A stretch of 33,528 nucleotides of DNA, taken from assembly GCA_042569785.1 (NCBI GenBank), contig JBHPGW010000030.1, positions 1 through 33,528 on the forward strand. Direction: 5' to 3'. The position numbers and the translations under genes are program-made. Shown piece after piece: positions 24,916-32,991 of the stretch (position 1 is its first letter; every line of letters begins with the position of its first letter). The DNA is from JBHPGW01 sp042569785. GTDB taxonomy: Bacteria > Planctomycetota > Phycisphaerae > Sedimentisphaerales > Anaerobacaceae. A model generated the notes under the pieces. That model was not told where the DNA came from and made no database searches. It saw only the letters and a program-made list of their open reading frames with translations.

Positions 24916-26520
24916 TTAGACTGTATTGACCAGAGATTCTTTCTTTGACAATGGCCAACCCTGTTTATGCTTTTGATATGCACTTTGGAAAGCATTGACA
25001 ACTTCCGGATCAAACTGGCTTCTCGAACATGCGATTATCTCATCTATCGCGTATTCGATGGTTTGAGCGGGACGATAATATCGATCGGAAGTAATCGCGT
25101 CAAAGGTATCCGCTACCGTAATGATCCGAGCGCCTATTGGTATTTCCTTACCTTTCAAACCATCCGGATACCCTGTTCCGTCAAAATTCTCATGATGATG
25201 CCTGATGATATTCAACTCCATATCAAATAGCCCAACTGAACTGAGAATATCGACGCTGACAGCAGGATGTTTTTTAATAGTTGCCCAATCCTCCTGCGTT
25301 AAAGGCGAATCCTTTTGAAGGATCTCGCTGGGAATACTTATTTTCCCAAAATCATGTAATCGTGCCGATGTCGCAATACGTTCACGCAACTCAGATGACA
25401 GCCCTAATTCTTCTGCTATGGCATCAGCATAAACCATTACGTTTTCACCGTGCAGTGACAAGTATGTGTCGTTGCTTGCAATATCCATTGTTTTTGTCAG
25501 TGCGGATATGGTTTTAAACACATGTGTACGTAATTGTTCCCTCAGTGATGAAATTTTGGCCTGCAATTCGTTGTAATCACGGTCTCTGGGCTGTGGTACT
25601 TGTTCCTGAGCGTCAAGTTGTTCAGCGGTAATTACACAATTTTTCCCACTTCGTTTCGCGGCATAAAGCGCATCATCGGCTTTCTTGATCAGACCGCTGG
25701 AATCTGTTATGTTCTCAGACCCAAGATTTGCCAGGCCTATACTTACGGTTACTGATATATACTTATCTGACACTTGCCATTGATAGTTGTCGATTATTTT
25801 GCGTAGCTTTTCAGCAACCCTAACCGAATTTTCCGGCGAAGTCCTTGGCAACAGAATGGTAAACTCTTCGCCTCCCCAACGACACGAAACATCAAGAGGA
25901 TAAAGGTTTTCTTCGAAAATCTGGCCCATTTTCTTAAGGATCATATCTCCTTCAGGATGGCCGTAAGTGTCATTGATCTTTTTAAAATTATCAATATCCA
26001 GGATCATCAAGGCCAGAGGTTTGCCCTCAATTTTCCCCTGGAGTATCTCACGCTCAAGAATATCGAAGAAACGACGACGATTGAGCATACCTGTTAATTC
26101 ATCAGTGTTGGCCAGTGATAAAAGCTTCTTCTGCAGTTCGATCATTTGCCGAACAATTCCGATACGCGCCTTGAGTTCACTTGGGTCGAAGGGTTTTGTT
26201 ATATAGTCGATCGCTCCAATATTCAAACCGGCAACTTTGTCAGACAATTGTTCGTCAGCGGAAATGAAGATCACAGGTATTGCTGATGTACGCATGTCGG
26301 TCTTGAGTTTTTTGCATATTTCAAAACCATCAACGTCAGGCATTACTTTGTCAAGTAAGATCAAAATAGGCTGCTCTTTAATTGCGGTCTCTATAGCGGA
26401 CCGCGAATCCTGAGCTAACAGTGGACGCAGACCCATATTTTCTAAATGAACTTTCAGCAAAGCCAAATCTATGGGGTTATCATCGACTACCAGTACTTTG
26501 TCATTTTTAACAATGTTCAT
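24916..26520 (-). CDS. REC-GGDEF-HD-GYP bifunctional c-di-GMP response regulator
   Basis: 534 aa. A receiver domain (about 5-122) has VVDDN, the phospho-Asp in LLDKVMPD (about 56) and the Lys in ITKPFDP. The GGDEF domain (about 130-300) carries the active-site form GGEEF (about 215) in CRWGGEEFTILL; the residues before it (YPLD) lack the Arg of the RxxD inhibitory site. The HD-GYP domain (about 345-515) has RLHDFGKISIPSEIL and GTGYPDGL with the HHHENFDG histidines. It is predicted to make and break c-di-GMP under phosphorylation control. It follows the hybrid kinase by 25 bases, which makes that kinase or its HPt the probable phospho-donor. Confidence 0.93.
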   Translation of the reverse strand: MNIVKNDKVLVVDDNPIDLALLKVHLENMGLRPLLAQDSRSAIETAIKEQPILILLDKVMPDVDGFEICKKLKTDMRTSAIPVIFISADEQLSDKVAGLNIGAIDYITKPFDPSELKARIGIVRQMIELQKKLLSLANTDELTGMLNRRRFFDILEREILQGKIEGKPLALMILDIDNFKKINDTYGHPEGDMILKKMGQIFEENLYPLDVSCRWGGEEFTILLPRTSPENSVRVAEKLRKIIDNYQWQVSDKYISVTVSIGLANLGSENITDSSGLIKKADDALYAAKRSGKNCVITAEQLDAQEQVPQPRDRDYNELQAKISSLREQLRTHVFKTISALTKTMDIASNDTYLSLHGENVMVYADAIAEELGLSSELRERIATSARLHDFGKISIPSEILQKDSPLTQEDWATIKKHPAVSVDILSSVGLFDMELNIIRHHHENFDGTGYPDGLKGKEIPIGARIITVADTFDAITSDRYYRPAQTIEYAIDEIIACSRSQFDPEVVNAFQSAYQKHKQGWPLSKKESLVNTV

Positions 26521-26545
26521 CCTTATTCCTCAAATCTAAAACTTT

Positions 26546-29500
26546 TTAATCGGATATAGCCGTTACCGGGGAATTCTCAGGTTGTCCAGAATTTATTTCC
26601 TGTTGTTTTGCGATCTCGATCCAGTCGCTTTTGGATAAAAAAGCTTTCACCTTCTCAAATTCAATTTTCAGTTCGTCAAAAAACCCAACAGCTGCGTCAA
26701 TATTTCCTTCATTCCCGGCGCATTCAAGATGATAGGCCACTTCACCCAGTCGTTCGGCACAGATGTGCCTGGATGAGCCTTTTAATCTATGTGCATATAA
26801 TCTAACGTCTTTAGAATTTGATTTTTTTATCGCCTGGTCAATGAACTCTATAGATTTTGGGCCGTCGTCCAGGAAAATAGTGACGATCTTTTTCACCATA
26901 TCCTCGTCACCAATAATCTTCATAATAGAGTCCCAGTTGATTATGTTTTCATCTATTGCCGAAGATGTTTCAATCTGTGCCTGATCCTGTTCATCGTAGA
27001 CATTGTCATCCGGTCGCGACATCTCAGAGCCGTTCTGCGAAGGTAAATATTCCTGAAGCATCTTTATTAATTTCGCATAATTAATTGGTTTAGACATGTA
27101 ATCAGTACAGCCGGCGGAAAGACATTTTTCTTTGTCACCTTTCATGGCATGTGCTGTCAATGCGATTATCGGTTTTGTTATTTCCTTCTCGCGAAGTTTC
27201 CTGGTGGCCTCATAACCATTTACATTGGGCATCTGTATATCCATGAAGATCAAGTCGAATTCTCCTTTGACAGCTTTGGCTATAACTTCTCTGCCGTCAT
27301 TGGCAACTGTCACCTCAAGCCCTAATTTTTCAAGCAGCAGCCTCAGTAGAACCTGGCTGGTTGGGCAATCTTCGGCGATTAATACGCGCCCATAAAATTT
27401 GGTTTCATCCGACATATTAGGCTCCTTATTCAGCGGGCTCATAGAATTATTCTTTTCCAAAAGGCATTGCGATTCAATTGCTTCAATACCTACTGGAATG
27501 AGCAGAGAAAAAGTTGAGCCCTTTGCGAGTTCACTGGTTAGCGTAATTTCACCTTCGAGAAGATGTACCAACTTTCTGGTAATTGCCAACCCAAGACCGG
27601 TACCTCCATATTGACGGGTTATAGAGCCGTCGGCCTGAACAAATTCCTCGAATATCGTTTCCTGTGTCTCGGTGGCTATCCCGATCCCGCTATCTTCAAT
27701 ATCAAAACGAATGCAGTTTTTGCCATCTGCCTCATACATAGAAACCGTAATATGGACATATCCTTTTTCTGTAAACTTAACGGCATTACTTACAAGGTTG
27801 AGCAGGCATTGTCTCATGCGAACAATGTCGGTACATATTTGTGCGGGCAGGTCTCCGAGTTGGATGATATCGAAAATCAATCCCTTTTGCTCTGCTGTTG
27901 GTCGCATCAATGATTCAACCGTAGTGAGTAATTCTCCCAGTGAGCATTCCATGATCTCCACGTCAAGCTTGCCTGCTTCTATCTTTGAAAAATCGAGAAT
28001 GTCATTTATAAGCTGGAGAAGATTTTTGCCGCTGCCCAGAACCATTTTGACATATTGTTTTTGTTCTTTACTCAGCTTACTTTCAGCCAGCACTTCGCTA
28101 AAACCTATGATAGCGTTCATTGGTGTGCGAATTTCATGGCTCATATTTGCCAGGAACCGACTCTTGGCCAGATCATTTACCAGGGCTTCTTCCGCCATCA
28201 AATTGGCACGCTCAACAGAATCTTTCAGTTGACGGTTTACCTGCTCAAGCTCTTTACTTGCATACTCTGCCTGCTCTTTAGCTTCTCTCATCTGCTGCTC
28301 GGCCATCTTACGATCCGTGATGTCACGCAACAAACCGTCATAAGAGTAAAGTACTCCTGAAGCATCGAACTGAGGTACAATGGTACTTTTGAGCCATCGC
28401 ATAGCACCATCTTTGCGTATGATACGATGTTCCAGAGGTTCCACGTCATTTTCTGATATGCACTTCAAAACCTGAAGTCGAATTGCATCCCGATCTTCAG
28501 GAACTACCATATTGATCCACAGGTACGGGTCTTCATCAAGTTCTTCCGGACTGTAGCCGGTGATAACGGCACAGCTGCTACCGTGTACGGTTTCAATGGG
28601 CCATCCGTCTTTAAAGCGAACCGTATAAATATAATCTGTCACCGTATTTGAAATACGACGATACCTTTCCTCGCTGCGACGTAAAGTTTGTTCGGAACGG
28701 TTTCGCATGATCTTGAGTATATGCTGCTCGGCAGCTCTGAAAATAATTTTCTCAAGCTCCCTGGTATTGAGCACCTTTTTTATAACGCAATCATAAGCTC
28801 CCATTTCTATTAGTTTGGCAACCATTTGTTTGTCAAATTCATCCGCGGTAATTATTACTGGAATATCAATGTTATGCTCAAGAAAAGTTTTAAGTATCTC
28901 CGTGGAATATTTGTGCTCGCCGAACATAATGTCCAGAAAAACAAGGTCGAAGTGTTTGTTGTTGAGCTTTTCAAAAGCCTGGATCGTATTCGTTACACAT
29001 TCAGACTCAACTATATGTCTGTGACAGCCCTGGAGGTATTCTCGCAGTTTTTCGGCATCTGCGCAATTGTTGTCTACGATCAATATCCGAAGATTTTTAT
29101 TTTCATTTGTTTGTAACTTGTTCTTGACAGCATTGAACAGTGCGGTTTGAGTTACCACACCGCACAACTGGTTATCATCAATAACAACCAATCGTCGGAC
29201 ATTCAGCTTTTCCATGATCCTGCCCGCACTGAACACCGAACAGTCTGGTGGGATACTGATAGCCGGAGATGACATCACATCTTCGATCTTAGTGTATGCC
29301 GGGTCTTTTTGTTCGGTGACAACCTTTTTGACAATGTCTCTTTCAGTGAAAATACCGCTTAGTTGCTCGCCATTGAAAACCAGAACGTATGATATTTTGT
29401 TAGAGTTCATTATCTGAGCAGCCTGGGTTACCGTTGCGCCGGATTCAACTCGCAAAAAATCTGTTTGTATGATCTCGGTCACATCCCGCCACATACCACA

Positions 29501-29956
29501 AGATGTCAGGGCATGGATCAGGTCTGTCTTGGTTACTATCCCGATCAATTGATCTTCTTTTAGGATTGGCAATTGTTTGATATGATTCTCAACGGCAATT
29601 CTGCCGGCTTCCAGGATAGATAGATCGACAGGGACACTCTGTACGGGTGATGACATAATTTCAGAGACGGTTATTTCATTAAAATCGTTCCTGCCGGCAT
29701 CTATCCTTTTAAGGAAATCAGTTTCGGTAAGAATTCCTGTTACTGCCCCCTGTTCGGTGACAACCAGGCATGAGATTTTTCTCTCTGCCATTATTTTAGC
29801 CGCAGAAATAGCCTTTTGTTCAGGGCCGATGGTAATTACATCGCTGTTCATTACTCCGCCAACCTGAAGCCAGACCCTTGAGGTCGTTATCAGATGATCA
29901 GAATCCAAACCACCAATCCTTGTTCTATCCAAACCGAGCTTTTCTTTATCTGCCAT
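26546..29956 (-). CDS. CBS4-REC-PAS-HisKA-HATPase-REC-HPt hybrid histidine kinase
   Basis: 1136 aa from ATG 29956 (MADKEKLGL); a TTG at 30022 would add 22 unsupported residues. Domains: four CBS motifs as two pairs (about 35-280, e.g. VMNSDVITIGPEQKAISAAK); receiver 1 (phospho-Asp about 340 in FLDIMFGE, with VDNN instead of VDDN); PAS (about 430-555, VITGYSPEELDED); HisKA with SHEIRTPMNAIIGF (His about 607); HATPase_c (DSGIGI; YGGTGLGLAI); receiver 2 (Asp about 903, FMDIQMP); HPt with HRLKGSS (His about 1056). No transmembrane helix is visible, so it is a cytoplasmic sensor, probably of a ligand bound by CBS. It sits between the CheX/CBS fusion and the c-di-GMP regulator. Confidence 0.93.
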   Translation of the reverse strand: MADKEKLGLDRTRIGGLDSDHLITTSRVWLQVGGVMNSDVITIGPEQKAISAAKIMAERKISCLVVTEQGAVTGILTETDFLKRIDAGRNDFNEITVSEIMSSPVQSVPVDLSILEAGRIAVENHIKQLPILKEDQLIGIVTKTDLIHALTSCGMWRDVTEIIQTDFLRVESGATVTQAAQIMNSNKISYVLVFNGEQLSGIFTERDIVKKVVTEQKDPAYTKIEDVMSSPAISIPPDCSVFSAGRIMEKLNVRRLVVIDDNQLCGVVTQTALFNAVKNKLQTNENKNLRILIVDNNCADAEKLREYLQGCHRHIVESECVTNTIQAFEKLNNKHFDLVFLDIMFGEHKYSTEILKTFLEHNIDIPVIITADEFDKQMVAKLIEMGAYDCVIKKVLNTRELEKIIFRAAEQHILKIMRNRSEQTLRRSEERYRRISNTVTDYIYTVRFKDGWPIETVHGSSCAVITGYSPEELDEDPYLWINMVVPEDRDAIRLQVLKCISENDVEPLEHRIIRKDGAMRWLKSTIVPQFDASGVLYSYDGLLRDITDRKMAEQQMREAKEQAEYASKELEQVNRQLKDSVERANLMAEEALVNDLAKSRFLANMSHEIRTPMNAIIGFSEVLAESKLSKEQKQYVKMVLGSGKNLLQLINDILDFSKIEAGKLDVEIMECSLGELLTTVESLMRPTAEQKGLIFDIIQLGDLPAQICTDIVRMRQCLLNLVSNAVKFTEKGYVHITVSMYEADGKNCIRFDIEDSGIGIATETQETIFEEFVQADGSITRQYGGTGLGLAITRKLVHLLEGEITLTSELAKGSTFSLLIPVGIEAIESQCLLEKNNSMSPLNKEPNMSDETKFYGRVLIAEDCPTSQVLLRLLLEKLGLEVTVANDGREVIAKAVKGEFDLIFMDIQMPNVNGYEATRKLREKEITKPIIALTAHAMKGDKEKCLSAGCTDYMSKPINYAKLIKMLQEYLPSQNGSEMSRPDDNVYDEQDQAQIETSSAIDENIINWDSIMKIIGDEDMVKKIVTIFLDDGPKSIEFIDQAIKKSNSKDVRLYAHRLKGSSRHICAERLGEVAYHLECAGNEGNIDAAVGFFDELKIEFEKVKAFLSKSDWIEIAKQQEINSGQPENSPVTAISD

Positions 29957-30270
29957 TAGTTTTTCTCTTAATACCAACAAAAAAACACTTATAGTCTTAA
30001 CCTGACAGAGCGCACGAAACAAGGCCTGAAAAAGCCGTCTTGTACGTTTATCAGGTTATTAACCTCTCTTTTTTTCCAGTATCCTAAGTAGACTCTCAGC
30101 GTATATGGTTTTTTCGTCCAATTATCGCGGTGAATCAATTTCGGAAAGTACCTGATTTTGAACACATTGCGGTACAACCTGTTTTGGGGGGATTGGGAGT
30201 GAATAATTCACAGACAAATGTTGATAACAGTACAAAAAACGGACTTAAAAGCTTAGTGTAACGCTGGTCT
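29957..30270 (-). promoter_or_regulatory. Long non-coding leader of the hybrid kinase gene
   Basis: This 314-base gap is far larger than the other spacings in the cluster and holds no convincing gene. It contains an 8-base inverted repeat TAACCTGA (29998-30005)/TCAGGTTA (30051-30058), a nested hairpin near 30019-30043, an overlapping AGGTTATTAACCT palindrome (30053-30065), and a 17-base element shared with 33411-33427. No clear -35/-10 pair was found. Probably a separately regulated promoter and structured leader. Confidence 0.5.
30142..30158 (-). promoter_or_regulatory. Shared 17-base element, copy 1
   Basis: On the minus strand this reads AAATCAGGTACTTTCCG, identical to 33411-33427 on the plus strand. 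Similarity continues downstream as NAATTNATT and, less strictly, to about 30113. It lies about 190 bases before the hybrid kinase start. Candidate operator or leader element. Confidence 0.45.
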
Positions 30271-31770
30271 CTAAGATGTTTTACCGGCAATCGAAATGTT
30301 AGGATCGGTGTTCAATAATGCCTTGAATATATCCAAAGCGGTTACTATACCGACTATCTTGCCCTGTTGATCTATTACAGGCAAAGCGCGAACAGAGAAC
30401 TGACTCATATTGTCCATTATTACCGACAATGGGGTTTCGGCTTTTACGGTATGAACCGACTTGATCATTATCCACTTGACCTTGATCTGAAGCGTCGCAT
30501 CGTCCAAAGGTCTGTGCCATTTTGAGAATAAAGGTCTAAGATAAACACTAACAGCTCCGAGTATATCGGACTTTGATACAATACCTTCAACAGCATCTTC
30601 GGAACCTACCAGTACATAGCCTGTATTGGTCTGCTCCAGTTGGGCCTGAACCTGCTGGACGCTGTCCTCACCCGCACACCACGGGACATCTTTCTGCATG
30701 ATATCTGATGCCGATATCGTTAAAAATTCTACAGAATGTTCACCTGGCAGATTAGCCGATGACTGGGTCATCTTTTGTATGCTCTCAGAAACGCTGCCTG
30801 CCGCAGGCTCTGCCGGAGCCTCTTCTGCCTTAGCCGGTTCCTCAGCCGGAACCTCTTCAGCCTTAGCCGGTTCCTCAGCCGGAGCCTCTTCAGCCTTAGC
30901 CGGTTCTTCTGCCGGAGCCTCTTCTGCTTTAGCTGGTTCTTCTGCCGGAGCCTCTTCAGCTTTAGCTGGTTCTTCTGCCGGAGCCTCTTCTGCTTTAGCT
31001 GGTTCCTCAGCCGGAGCCTCTTCTGCCTTAGCCGGTTCTTCTGCCGGAGCCTCTTCTGCCTTAGCTGGTTCCTCAGCCGGAGCCTCTTCTGCCTTAGCCG
31101 GTTCTTCTGCCGGAGCCTCTTCTGCCTTAGCTGGTTCCTCAGCCGGAGCCTCCTCTACCTTAGCCGGCTCCTCTGCTTCAGCTTGATCGCCGAAAAGCGA
31201 ATTTGGAAAGATAACACCGCAATTAAAAACAGGATAATCCCCTATTGTCATCTCATAGGGTATAAATGTAAATTCATCCTTTTCGTCTAATTGTATTTTT
31301 CCTTCAGAGCCGCTCCATGGATCTCCAATAAAAGTTTTGGTTTGTACAAAATGGCTGTGTCCTTCCAATTCTTCACGAAATATCCTGTCCCACGAACCGA
31401 CAAGCAGATTTCCCATTTCACCTATGGCGTCACTGGCTTCTGAAGCTTCCTGGTCTCCGCCTCGTTTTGTGTTTTCCAGAATCTTCTGCTCCGGAAGCAT
31501 TACTATGACACCTGAAAGTGTAAATAATCCAACACGATCAAAGATCAATTGAAACGTGCCACTCAAAGTACCTTCGGATTTGACACAGTTAACAGCTACT
31601 GGCTTCTTGAATGTTTTCTTAAGACCTTTAACCGTTTCACTGCGGCTATCCTGCTGAGTACACTCTATATCTATCCCAAACATGCCGGATATGTCACCGC
31701 AAAAGGCCTCGTAAGCCTCCTCGGCCAACTCTACAACTTGAGTCTGGAGTTCTGTTTGTGATGTTGCCAT
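30271..31770 (-). CDS. CheX/CheC-like domain fused to a CBS pair through a Pro-Ala-Glu repeat linker
   Basis: 499 aa. The N-terminal domain (about 1-200) resembles CheC/CheX CheY-P phosphatases: DAIGEMGNLLVGSW (Glu about 117) keeps the Glu-x-x-Asn catalytic pattern. A linker (about 200-318) of eleven 11-residue units, consensus PAEEPAKAEEA, follows. The C-terminus (about 350-490) has two CBS motifs: ASDIMQKDVPWCAGEDSVQQ and VKWIMIKSVHTVKAETPLSV, the latter ending VGIVTALDIFKALL. I infer a phosphatase whose activity is tuned by a CBS ligand. It follows cheX by 28 bases. The upstream ribosome site is weak, so coupling to cheX is likely. This domain combination is one I do not recognise. Confidence 0.8.
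   Translation of the reverse strand: MATSQTELQTQVVELAEEAYEAFCGDISGMFGIDIECTQQDSRSETVKGLKKTFKKPVAVNCVKSEGTLSGTFQLIFDRVGLFTLSGVIVMLPEQKILENTKRGGDQEASEASDAIGEMGNLLVGSWDRIFREELEGHSHFVQTKTFIGDPWSGSEGKIQLDEKDEFTFIPYEMTIGDYPVFNCGVIFPNSLFGDQAEAEEPAKVEEAPAEEPAKAEEAPAEEPAKAEEAPAEEPAKAEEAPAEEPAKAEEAPAEEPAKAEEAPAEEPAKAEEAPAEEPAKAEEAPAEEPAKAEEAPAEEPAKAEEVPAEEPAKAEEAPAEPAAGSVSESIQKMTQSSANLPGEHSVEFLTISASDIMQKDVPWCAGEDSVQQVQAQLEQTNTGYVLVGSEDAVEGIVSKSDILGAVSVYLRPLFSKWHRPLDDATLQIKVKWIMIKSVHTVKAETPLSVIMDNMSQFSVRALPVIDQQGKIVGIVTALDIFKALLNTDPNISIAGKTS
30817..31172 (-). repeat. Eleven 33-bp tandem repeats encoding PAEEPAKAEEA
   Basis: The TTAG marker recurs every 33 bases from 30830 to 31160, eleven times. Units differ mostly at synonymous sites; the outermost code for Val variants. 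Positions 31015-31080 and 31081-31146 are identical over 66 bases, so a two-unit block was duplicated recently. The array encodes the flexible linker of the CheX-like/CBS protein. Confidence 0.9.
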
Positions 31771-31798
31771 TTGTCTTGGCCCGAATTCGGTAGCCCGA

Positions 31799-32281
31799 TT
31801 AATCTACATTTTCTTTGTATAACAAAACTAAGCCGGCTACGTATTTATCTTCGATATTAATTTTGACCGAAACTTCTTCTGAATGTTCACCCAAATTATT
31901 CCTGAGCTGCCGACCACTGATCACCGAAGGTATTGATACTTCGAGATTGCCGGTACTTTCGATCAAACGGGACTTTACACTGCCCATAACCATGTTCGCT
32001 ACTTCACCTATAGCGTCACATACATCTTCTTCACTAAGTTCGTCAGCAGAATCCATTCCCAGCATATTTATCGCTATCGCCTGGGCACAGGGAGTGTTGA
32101 AGCAAATTGCCAAACAACCCTGGAGTCCGCCCTTGAAAGTAATTGAACCTAACAGGCTCCAATCTTCATCTACATCGCTGTCCTCGCAGGAGGATTTTTC
32201 GATATCCATAAAGATCATTGTTTCAAAAACTTCTTTTGCGCTTTCCAACAGCACATCACTAATACATATTTGCTCAAGCAT
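31799..32281 (-). CDS. cheX: CheX-family CheY-P phosphatase
   Basis: 160 aa, the usual CheX length. The conserved phosphatase helix is DAIGEVANMVMGSVKSRL (about 88-105), with Glu and Asn in the ExxN arrangement used to hydrolyse CheY-phosphate. The N-terminal helix (ISDVLLESAKEVFETMIFMD) and the central SITFKGGLQGCLAICF strands fit the fold. It acts in the cytoplasm on the CheY encoded 53 bases upstream. No CheA, MCP or flagellar genes are in view, so the pathway may not be chemotaxis. A CTGTTATTAACAG palindrome (32314-32326) lies 33 bases before its start. Confidence 0.85.
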   Translation of the reverse strand: MLEQICISDVLLESAKEVFETMIFMDIEKSSCEDSDVDEDWSLLGSITFKGGLQGCLAICFNTPCAQAIAINMLGMDSADELSEEDVCDAIGEVANMVMGSVKSRLIESTGNLEVSIPSVISGRQLRNNLGEHSEEVSVKINIEDKYVAGLVLLYKENVD

Positions 32282-32334
32282 TATTGACCCCTGTAAAAAT
32301 TTAAGATTTCTTACTGTTATTAACAGCGTTTAGT

Positions 32335-32709
32335 TTAATTCATAAACGGAGAGAGCTTTTCCTGAAATTTCTCAGGAGTAAATGGCTTATTGATAAAACC
32401 GTTAGCTCCATCGGACATCACTGAATCCATAAGCTCCTGTGAGCTTTCGGTTGAAACCATTATTATCTTTGTATCGGAACAGTTATCTAATTTGCGTATC
32501 TCCTGAACCAGTTCGACGCCACCCATTTCCGGCATATTGACATCACAAAGCATGATATCAACGGGCCCCTCGTCGATCTTCTTAAGAGCCTCAACGCCAT
32601 TGCCGGCTTCTTCGGTTCTATCGAACTCAAGGCCCGACATACGAATCGTTCGTATAATAATTTTTCTCATTGTTGCTGAATCATCTACTATCATTAGTGA
32701 CTTTGCCAT
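32335..32709 (-). CDS. cheY: CheY-like single-domain response regulator
   Basis: 124 aa, a complete stand-alone receiver. Residues of the acidic pocket are present (MIVDDSATMRK), with the phospho-Asp in MLCDVNMPEMGG (about 60), Ser/Thr in IIMVSTES and Lys in FINKPF (about 111). GAGG lies eight bases before the ATG. It is the first gene of the minus-strand signalling cluster and the natural substrate for the CheX downstream. Its phospho-donor is probably the hybrid kinase, as no CheA is present; this is inference. Confidence 0.92.
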   Translation of the reverse strand: MAKSLMIVDDSATMRKIIIRTIRMSGLEFDRTEEAGNGVEALKKIDEGPVDIMLCDVNMPEMGGVELVQEIRKLDNCSDTKIIMVSTESSQELMDSVMSDGANGFINKPFTPEKFQEKLSPFMN

Positions 32710-32895
32710 AATATCTACCTCGCTTCTAAACTATTGGTTCATCTTGTTAAAAATAGAACCCTGTTACCTGATTTTCATAAATTAACAACACTTTTCTGTA
32801 TGTTTTTTCGTCAAACTCAGGAGATACTTTAAATTTTACTTCCGATTTTGTGCTTTTTTTTTATTGTTAAGCTCTAAAATCGCTTAAGTTCAACC

Positions 32896-32923
32896 TCTTA
32901 CCTTGACGACAATTACGGTAAGA
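32896..32923. promoter_or_regulatory. Inverted repeat in the cheY/LuxR divergent region
   Basis: TCTTACC (32896-32902) and GGTAAGA (32917-32923) form a seven-base dyad with centres 21 bases apart, two turns of DNA, about 70 bases before the LuxR-type gene. It is a candidate operator for that protein or another regulator. The region also contains TACCTGATTTT (32765-32775) and GTTTTTTCGTC (32802-32812), both repeated in the kinase leader. Confidence 0.4.
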
Positions 32924-32991
32924 AGTAGTGCACAATTAACTATATATCGTCCATCTTAGCCTTAAAGCAATACTAAAAAGGGAAAAGTAAA

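Noticed and set aside
29989..30177. 62-codon minus-strand frame in the kinase leader
   Set aside because: It needs a TTG start with no usable ribosome site, overlaps the structured and shared elements, and the related copy at 33411 has an in-frame stop.
29957..30270. Known c-di-GMP riboswitch in the kinase leader
   Set aside because: Neither the class I nor the class II conserved core bases could be found on the minus strand.
30817..31172. 33-bp repeats as a possible CRISPR or non-coding satellite
   Set aside because: There are no spacers; the repeats are contiguous, in frame and mostly synonymous in their differences, so they are coding.
30698..31186. Plus-strand frame rich in ASSALAGSSAG repeats
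   Set aside because: It is the antisense shadow of the Pro-Ala-Glu repeat array in the CheX-like/CBS gene. The repeat period keeps all frames open, and there is no start signal or family match.
30775..31290. Second plus-strand frame with LSRFLSRS repeats over the same array
   Set aside because: Same cause: another open shadow of the 33-bp repeats on the opposite strand.
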